Part shown: positions 59,244-64,000 of the stretch, in pieces | Layout: each line of letters starts with the position of its first letter | Numbering within the stretch: position 1 is the stretch's first letter | Source of the DNA: JACOMY01 sp046233115 | GTDB lineage: Bacteria; Pseudomonadota; Alphaproteobacteria; Kiloniellales; JACOMY01 | Length of the DNA: 64,000 nt | NCBI GenBank assembly: GCA_046233115.1 | Contig: JBJXHM010000002.1 | Location: forward strand, 372,001 to 436,000 | Direction of reading: 5' to 3' | The notes under the pieces: model-generated | The model's input: the letters and a program-made list of their open reading frames with translations, nothing else | What the model was told of the DNA's origin: nothing | Databases searched by the model: none | Position numbers and translations under genes: made by a program

Positions 59244-60020
59244 ATGGGTCAGCGGAACAAAAACGCAGTCTGGCAAGCCGTTGGGGGCGGTTCCCTTGGA
59301 CGACGCCGGATCCTGCTGGGAATGGGAGCGGCCGGCTTGCTCGGCGGACTGCCCGCGTCCGGGCAGGCGGGGGTGGGAGGCGCGGTCAGCCTCGAGCTCT
59401 TCACCTCGCAGGGCTGCAGCTCCTGCCCGCCGGCCGAGCGCGTGCTGGCCAAGCTGGCCGACCGGCCCGATATCGTGGCGCTGAGCTATCACGTGGCCTA
59501 CTGGGACCACATCGGCTGGACCGATCCCTATGGCGAGGCCGCCTGTCTGGAGCGGCAGGAGCGCTATCGCGCCTGGCTGAAGACCCGCTTTCTCTATACC
59601 CCGCAGATCGTGGTCGCCGGCCGCTATGACGTGGTCGGCTCGCGCGAGGCCGAGGTCGAGGGCTATATCGCCAAGGCGGCCGCGGCCCCGCAGGCGCCGA
59701 TGAGCCTGGTCGAGACCTACGCCGGTGCGCGCCTCCGCTTGGGCGGTGGCACTGCGGGTCCGAAGGGCGCGGCCGTGCTGGCGGTCCGCTACCTCAAGGA
59801 GGCGACCACGCGGGTGGAGCGCGGCGAGAACGCCGGGCGGGTGCTGAAGGAACGCAACATCGTGCGCGAGGTGAGCCAGCTTGCCCTCTGGCATGGTCAG
59901 CCGCAGGAGCTGGCCCTCCCCGGCGGGCCGGATCGGCTGCACGGCCAGGCGATCCTGTTGCAGGACCTGGCCAGCGGCGCGGTTCTGGCCGCCGCCAAAC
60001 GGCCGGCCATGCTGATCTGA
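59244..60020 (+). CDS. DUF1223 (thioredoxin-like) exported protein
   Basis: The 258-residue protein has a signal with consecutive arginines (GRRRILLGMGAAGLLGGLPASG), possibly a Tat or Sec signal. The mature part opens VSLELFTSQGCSSCPPAERVLAKLADRPDIVALSYHVAYWDHIGW, a thioredoxin-like strand with CSSC, and continues YTPQIVVAGRYDVVGSREAEV. This is the DUF1223 pattern, a periplasmic redox-like family of unknown job. No disulfide partner is near. It is followed 196 bases later by the IalB-like gene. Confidence 0.9.
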   Translation: MGQRNKNAVWQAVGGGSLGRRRILLGMGAAGLLGGLPASGQAGVGGAVSLELFTSQGCSSCPPAERVLAKLADRPDIVALSYHVAYWDHIGWTDPYGEAACLERQERYRAWLKTRFLYTPQIVVAGRYDVVGSREAEVEGYIAKAAAAPQAPMSLVETYAGARLRLGGGTAGPKGAAVLAVRYLKEATTRVERGENAGRVLKERNIVREVSQLALWHGQPQELALPGGPDRLHGQAILLQDLASGAVLAAAKRPAMLI

Positions 60021-60215
60021 GCTTGCGCTTGCCCGGGGTCTATGCCTATCTCCGAAGAGTCAGCCTCCGAGGTTGCATCATGTGATTTCAGGGCCTTGGC
60101 GACGCGGGGCCAGGGAGGCGGCCTGCCTCAAGACCCTTGGTCGCGCGCCTTAGCCCTCGCGCTTCGCACGGAAGCGCGCTATTTCTTCCTTGCCCTTACG
60201 GATAGAGGAACAGCC

Positions 60216-60755
60216 ATGCAGACTGCTCTTTATCGTCGTTTTGCAGCCCTGCTTCCCCTGCTGGGTCTGCTGCTGCTGGTCGCTGTGGAGCGGCCGCAGG
60301 CGGCGGAGTTCGACAGCTACAAGGAGCTCGGCGTCTTCAAGGACTGGGTGGCCTACGAGGGCGAGTACCAGGGCAAGAAGATCTGCTTCATCGAGAGCCG
60401 TCCGACGACGATGGACCGCCGCCTGGCCAACCGCCAGCTCGCCAGCGTGCGCGCCACCGTGGTCAACCGGCCGGCCGACCGGGTGAAGGGCGAGGTGGTG
60501 ATCCAGACCGGGTTTCCGATCGCGTCCGACGTCTTCGCCGACGTCAGCATCGACAACAACGCCTACAAGATGGCGACTGATCCCTCGGGCATGCTGTGGC
60601 TGCCGACACGCAACGAGCCGGCCTTCGTCAACGCCATGCGCCGCGGCATCAACCTGACCACCAAGGTCAAGAGCGGCAGCACCACGGTCAGCGACACCTA
60701 TTCCCTGCGCGGCTTCACCGCCGCGCTGGAGGCCATCGACAAGGCCTGCAGGTAG
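60216..60755 (+). CDS. IalB-like invasion-associated family protein
   Basis: The 179-residue secreted protein has a signal peptide (RFAALLPLLGLLLLVAVERPQAA, about residues 8-30) and the family features FKDWVAYEGEYQGKKICFIESRP, IQTGFPIASDVFADVSIDNNAYKMA and TVSDTYSLRGFTAALEAIDKACR with two cysteines. IalB helps red cell entry in Bartonella, but relatives are common in free-living alphaproteobacteria and have no known role there. AGAGGAA lies before the ATG; 58 upstream in-frame codons are not coding-like. It ends near a double hairpin. Confidence 0.87.
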   Translation: MQTALYRRFAALLPLLGLLLLVAVERPQAAEFDSYKELGVFKDWVAYEGEYQGKKICFIESRPTTMDRRLANRQLASVRATVVNRPADRVKGEVVIQTGFPIASDVFADVSIDNNAYKMATDPSGMLWLPTRNEPAFVNAMRRGINLTTKVKSGSTTVSDTYSLRGFTAALEAIDKACR

Positions 60756-60820
60756 GTTCCTGCGCCCCAGGGGCGTCAGAGGGCAAGACTGCATCCCCGT
60801 TTCTGATGTGACAGCAAGAA

Positions 60821-60848
60821 GACCCCGCCGTCGTTCGACGGCGGGGTC
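60821..60848. terminator. Perfect 13-bp hairpin between convergent genes
   Basis: GACCCCGCCGTCG (60821-60833) and CGACGGCGGGGTC (60836-60848) pair perfectly. On the minus strand it is followed by TTCTTGCTGT, so it may terminate the rubrerythrin message; on the plus strand it is followed by the second hairpin. Confidence 0.6.
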
Positions 60849-60857
60849 GATGCGGCT

Positions 60858-60891
60858 GGGCTCACGTGATCGCGTGAGCCCGACCTTTTTT
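60858..60891 (+). terminator. Intrinsic terminator of the IalB-like gene
   Basis: GGGCTCACG (60858-60866) and CGTGAGCCC (60873-60881) form a perfect 9-bp stem with a 6-base loop, followed by GACC and a run of six T at 60886-60891. This is a textbook plus-strand terminator, 100 bases after the IalB-like stop. Confidence 0.85.
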
Positions 60892-60914
60892 CAGAGTTGT
60901 AGAACAGAATGACG

Positions 60915-61391
60915 TCACTGGGTGGCGCGCAGCGCCTCCAGTGCGTTCTTGTAGGCAGTGTAGTGGTCGCCCTCGTCGGCCGCGATCTGGCGGAACATGG
61001 CGGCGACCTTGGTGTCGCCGGCGGCCTCGGCCTGATCGGCAAAGTCGATGTACATCTTGGTGTTCTCGTAGTGCTCGCCTGCCATCGCGTCGAGCAGATT
61101 GGCCTCGTCGTCGGCCACGAGGCCCAGCGCATCGGCCTCGCGGGCGAAGTGCTCGTTGGCCTCGATGTTGGCGCTCTCGGCAAAGAGATCGGCCAGGGCC
61201 TCGTTGCCGGCACGGCGCGCCGCCTCAGAATAGGCCAGGTACTTCAGATTGGCGTAGGCCTCGCCATGCATCGCCGACTGCAGGTTCTCGACGGTCTGGG
61301 GGTTCAGGGCCGTTTCGGCATGCGCAACGGTGCCGGTCAGAACCAGACCGGCGACGAAGCCGGCAGCGGTCAGGGTACGCAGGATGATCAT
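60915..61391 (-). CDS. Exported rubrerythrin-like ferritin-family protein
   Basis: The 158-residue protein has a signal peptide (MIILRTLTAAGFVAGLVLTGTVAHA) and a helical diiron-type domain: NLQSAMHGEAYANLKYLAYSEAARR, ESANIEANEHFAREADALG, MAGEHYENTKMYIDFADQAEAAGD and IAADEGDHYTAYKNALEAL. The last helix keeps an ExxH pair (Glu140, His143); the first has the less regular IEANEH. There is no rubredoxin domain. Rubrerythrins reduce peroxide; export to the periplasm is unusual and could place it in iron storage or peroxide defence outside the cytosol. It diverges from the PepSY operon. Confidence 0.82.
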   Translation of the reverse strand: MIILRTLTAAGFVAGLVLTGTVAHAETALNPQTVENLQSAMHGEAYANLKYLAYSEAARRAGNEALADLFAESANIEANEHFAREADALGLVADDEANLLDAMAGEHYENTKMYIDFADQAEAAGDTKVAAMFRQIAADEGDHYTAYKNALEALRATQ

Positions 61392-61497
61392 GAGACATGC
61401 TCCTTGGAGTGCGAGTGGTCCCTTGCGGGTGACGCCGCCAAGGTCGGCGACCGGGCTGACGGTCGCCTGACCGACCTCGAAAAAATTGTACTGCCGC

Positions 61498-61522
61498 TCG
61501 TCAGTTCTTCGTCAGGCCGTCA
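61498..61522 (+). promoter_or_regulatory. Direct repeat, candidate response-regulator site
   Basis: TCGTCAG occurs at 61498-61504 and 61509-61515, with a partial third copy CCGTCAC from 61517. The 11-base spacing is one helical turn, as OmpR/PhoB-type regulators prefer. It lies about 80 bases upstream of the PepSY gene, whose operon encodes such a regulator. Confidence 0.35.
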
Positions 61523-61596
61523 CGGTAACAGTTGCCCGGCAGGCCGTCGCAGGGTCGAGGGTCTGTGCCCTGTTTTGATGAAAGGAACGAAACGAG

Positions 61597-61878
61597 ATGA
61601 AGCGTGTCAGTCTCGCCCTCTTCGCCGCGGCTTCGCTGAGCCTGGTCTCCACACCCTTGCTGGCGAGCCCCACCTGCACCACCGAGCCGCAGTCGAAGTG
61701 GCTGAGCGAGGATCAGATGCGGGAGAAGATCAAGGAGATGGGCTACGGCGAGATCAAGGTCTTCCACAAGACGACCAGCGGCTGCTACGAGATCTATGGC
61801 TACAACAAGGACGGCAAGAAGGCCGAGGTCTACTTCAATCCCGTCACCGGCGATGTCGTCGAAGAAAACCTAGACTGA
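61597..61878 (+). CDS. PepSY-domain small secreted protein
   Basis: The 93-residue protein has a signal peptide (MKRVSLALFAAASLSLVSTPLLA) and one PepSY-like domain (about residues 35-92): WLSEDQMREKIKEMGYGEIKVFHKTTSGCYEIYGYNKDGKKAEVYFNPVTGDVVEENLD. PepSY domains inhibit or bind partners and are often found with cytochromes and two-component systems. Its stop is 3 bases from the cytochrome gene, so it is in one operon with it. GAAAGGAACG precedes the ATG. Confidence 0.9.
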   Translation: MKRVSLALFAAASLSLVSTPLLASPTCTTEPQSKWLSEDQMREKIKEMGYGEIKVFHKTTSGCYEIYGYNKDGKKAEVYFNPVTGDVVEENLD

Positions 61879-61881
61879 GCC

Positions 61882-62487
61882 ATGACGGTCAGCGAAATCG
61901 GCAAGCGGGCCGAACGCCCGGCGTCACAGACCGCGACCAGCGTCCGCGTCTGGGACCCCTTCGTGCGTCTGTTTCACTGGAGCGTCGTCGTCGGCGTCCT
62001 GCTGAACTATGCGATTCTCGAATCAGGCAAGGGCCTGCACACCTATGTCGGCTACGCGGTCGCCGCACTGCTGGCTCTGCGCGTGATTTGGGGATTCGTC
62101 GGCAGCCGTCACGCCCGCTTTGCTGATTTCGTGACCGGCCCACGTCGTATCCTACGCCACCTGCGCTCGGAGTTCACCGGGCGCGACCGGCGCTACCTTG
62201 GGCACAACCCGGCCGGCGGGGCGATGATGGTCCTGCTGATGATTCTGCTGGCCGCGATCTGCCTGACCGGCTGGATGCAGACTCTCGATGCCTTCTGGGG
62301 CGAGCTTTGGGTGGAGGATCTGCACGAGATCCTGTCCAATGTCCTGATGGTCTTCGTTGTCTTGCATGTGCTGGCCGCGCTTGTCGGCAGCCTCCGGCAT
62401 CGCGAGAATCTGGTGCGTGCAATGATCACCGGCCGCAAGCGGGCGCCGAAGGGAACGGACGTCGTACATGAGGGTACTGCTCGCTGA
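61882..62487 (+). CDS. Cytochrome b561-like membrane protein
   Basis: The 201-residue membrane protein has four helices and heme-ligand His residues in the expected places: VWDPFVRLFHWSVVVGVLLNY, GKGLHTYVGYAVAALLALRVIWGFVGSRHARFADF, and VEDLHEILSNVLMVFVVLHVLAALVGSL. It probably passes electrons between quinol and a periplasmic partner. It follows PepSY by 3 bases and overlaps the response regulator by 20 bases. The regulator and kinase with it suggest redox or metal stress control; the signal is unknown. Confidence 0.9.
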   Translation: MTVSEIGKRAERPASQTATSVRVWDPFVRLFHWSVVVGVLLNYAILESGKGLHTYVGYAVAALLALRVIWGFVGSRHARFADFVTGPRRILRHLRSEFTGRDRRYLGHNPAGGAMMVLLMILLAAICLTGWMQTLDAFWGELWVEDLHEILSNVLMVFVVLHVLAALVGSLRHRENLVRAMITGRKRAPKGTDVVHEGTAR

Positions 62488-63145
62488 AGACAATGCGCGA
62501 CTGGCGAGCCTGATCGTCGGCGGCCTGTCGGAGAACGGCTTTGCCGTTGACCCCTTCGACAGGCTGGACGACGTGCAGGCGGCCGTGGGGAGCGTCCGCT
62601 ACGACCTGCTGCTGCTGGACCTGGGCATGCCGGACGGCGACGGGATCACCTTCCTGCGCTGGCTCAGGCGATCAGGAAGCACGGTCCCGGTCCTGGTGAT
62701 TACAGCGCGCTCGGCCCTGGACGACAAGGTCATCGGCCTGGATTCGGGTGCCGACGACTATTTGGTCAAGCCCTTCGAGATGAAGGAGCTGGTCGCGCGC
62801 TGTCGCGCCTTGCTGCGCCGTCCCGACTCCTGCTTGGGGACGGTTCTGAACTTCGAGAACCTGGCCTTCGACAGCGCGGTGAGAGCGCTTCAGGTCGATG
62901 GCCACCATGTCCATTTGCCACCGCGCGAGGCCGACCTGCTGGAGCTCTTGTTGCGGCGCGCCGGTCGCGTCGTCGCCAAGCCCAGCATCGAAGAGGCGCT
63001 CTATGCGCTCGCCGCCGAGGTGACGCCGAATGCGCTGGAGGCTGTCGTCTCCAGATTGCGGCGGGCCCTCAAGCAATCCGGCGCACGAGTCCGGCTCCAC
63101 ACCGTGCATGGGGTCGGCTACATGCTGGCGGCGGTGCCGGCATGA
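62468..63145 (+). CDS. OmpR-family response regulator
   Basis: The 225-residue protein has a receiver domain with Asp51 (DLLLLDLGMPDGDG), Lys in DDYLVKPFE and a Thr in VLVITARS, then a winged-helix DNA-binding domain (about residues 130-222) ending in LHTVHGVGYMLAAVP, the usual OmpR tail. It overlaps the cytochrome gene by 20 bases and the kinase by 4, so the three are translated together. It likely regulates its own operon. The ATG at 62468 gives the full receiver start MRVLLAEDNARLA. Confidence 0.95.
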   Translation: MRVLLAEDNARLASLIVGGLSENGFAVDPFDRLDDVQAAVGSVRYDLLLLDLGMPDGDGITFLRWLRRSGSTVPVLVITARSALDDKVIGLDSGADDYLVKPFEMKELVARCRALLRRPDSCLGTVLNFENLAFDSAVRALQVDGHHVHLPPREADLLELLLRRAGRVVAKPSIEEALYALAAEVTPNALEAVVSRLRRALKQSGARVRLHTVHGVGYMLAAVPA

Positions 63146-64000
63146 GCGCGCGCAAGACCGGAGCCACGCCGCGGCGCACGGCACTCTCCACCCGCCTGTC
63201 CCTGCGGCTGGCCCTGGTGGCGCTGCTGTTCATGGTCGTGCAGGTGGCGAGCGTCATCTGGATGTATGCCAGCAACCCGAACGCACTGGACGAACTGCTG
63301 TTGAGCGCGGAATCGGATCGCGTCTCGGATGCCATGGTGGCCACGCCGCAAGGGCCGAGGCTGGTGGCACCGCCCGCACTGTCCGAGCCCTTCTCCCCGA
63401 ACACCCGCTTCGCCTTCGTGGTTCGCGATACCGAGGGGCGGCTGATCGCCAGCCAGGACACGGGCGACCTGAAAATCGCGGACGAGGCGCCCTGGTCGGT
63501 CCCGGTGGTGCGGACCCAGCGAGAGGAGCGCGGGGATCACTTCCTGCTGACCGGCATGCGTCGGGAGGAAGTCGGCGACGAGGCAGTCTGGGTCAATCTG
63601 GCGATCGCGGGTCAGGGGTTCAGCCCCTTCATCCCCGTGATCCTGAACGAGCTTCAACTGCATGCGCTCTTGCCGTTGGGGCTGCTCTCGGTGCTGTTTC
63701 TGCTGTTCAACGTCAGTGCGATGCTGAGTTCCTTCCGGCCGTTGAACCGGGTGATCGAGCAGGTCAACGGGATCGACCCCTCGGAGGTGGGGGTGCGGAT
63801 CAGCGGGGACGAGTCGCCGGTGCTGGAGGTGCATGCGCTGGTCACCTCGGTCAATCGCATGCTGGAGCGGATCGAGCTGTCGGTGCAGGCGCTGCAGGAC
63901 TTTGCCGGTGACGCCGCCCACGAGCTGCGCACGCCGCTGGCGGTCATGTTGCTCAACATCGAGAAACTGCCACCCGGGCCGCTGCGCGAGAGCCTGATGA
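63142..64000 (+). CDS. Sensor histidine kinase (C-terminus beyond window)
   Basis: About 286 residues are visible. An N-terminal helix (LSLRLALVALLFMVVQVASVIWMY) and a second helix (ALLPLGLLSVLFLLFNVSAML) flank a periplasmic sensor region of about 130 residues. A HAMP-like linker follows, then the dimerisation box FAGDAAHELRTPLAVML with the phospho-accepting His260. The ATP-binding half is outside the window. The start overlaps the response regulator stop (ATGA). The sensor domain is not recognised, so its signal cannot be named. It should phosphorylate the response regulator encoded just upstream. Confidence 0.93.
   Translation, partial: MSARKTGATPRRTALSTRLSLRLALVALLFMVVQVASVIWMYASNPNALDELLLSAESDRVSDAMVATPQGPRLVAPPALSEPFSPNTRFAFVVRDTEGRLIASQDTGDLKIADEAPWSVPVVRTQREERGDHFLLTGMRREEVGDEAVWVNLAIAGQGFSPFIPVILNELQLHALLPLGLLSVLFLLFNVSAMLSSFRPLNRVIEQVNGIDPSEVGVRISGDESPVLEVHALVTSVNRMLERIELSVQALQDFAGDAAHELRTPLAVMLLNIEKLPPGPLRESLM

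Overview
This window is chromosomal DNA of a GC-rich alphaproteobacterium, most like the Rhodospirillales; the genus cannot be fixed from the sequence. The evidence is the gene order hemE | intergenic | ppsR-maf-aroE-coaE-dnaQ, the order around the Caulobacter-type replication origin, together with families that are largely alphaproteobacterial (a PF09608 membrane protein beside TauE/SafE, DUF1192, IalB-like protein, the hisZ-purA pair). I see no insertion sequence, prophage, CRISPR array, tRNA or rRNA. The DNA is dense core chromosome with a few accessory metabolic islands.

Layout. 1-9.8 kb, nearly all minus strand: a RutE-like nitroreductase cut by the window edge, nfuA, a universal stress protein, a TauE/SafE exporter with its PF09608 partner, trpS, murJ, and glnD coupled to a small LprI-like secreted protein. 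10-26 kb: an unrecognised membrane-anchored protein, mutS, a malic enzyme, a subtilisin-like protease with an altered oxyanion residue, argG, two quinone oxidoreductases, a dienelactone hydrolase, pncB, trkH and rho. 26.4-31.2 kb, minus strand: a TolA-like protein, a secreted three-repeat cysteine protein, then hemJ, hemH and hemE. 31.2-31.56 kb: the probable replication origin, with an AT-rich segment, six degenerate DnaA-box-like sequences and a cluster of GANTC sites. 31.56-35.2 kb, plus strand: ppsR-maf-aroE-coaE-dnaQ, tightly overlapped. 35-50 kb: housekeeping genes (threonine aldolase, rluD, rpoH, HPr, ahcY, mlaA-mlaC, a thioesterase, a ClC channel, an AstE/AspA-like hydrolase with PqiA, hisZ-purA). 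50-59 kb, catabolic: an AraC regulator with a Tat-exported solute-binding protein, then UxaA-type dehydratase, TRAP transporter and FadR-type regulator. 59-64 kb, envelope and redox: DUF1223, IalB-like protein, exported rubrerythrin, and a PepSY / cytochrome b561 / response regulator / histidine kinase operon running off the window.

Genes beside the proposed origin diverge from it on both sides for about 4-6 kb, as expected if replication starts there. Farther out the usual alphaproteobacterial origin neighbours (mnmE, mnmG, rsmG, parA, parB on one side; secB and dnaA on the other) are missing, so the conserved block is trimmed on both flanks. The clearest functional units are heme synthesis (hemE-hemH-hemJ), phospholipid transport (mlaA-mlaC), the sugar-acid uptake and dehydration cluster with its divergent regulator, and the two-component cytochrome operon. 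The least understood unit is the TolA-like protein and its co-transcribed repeat protein.
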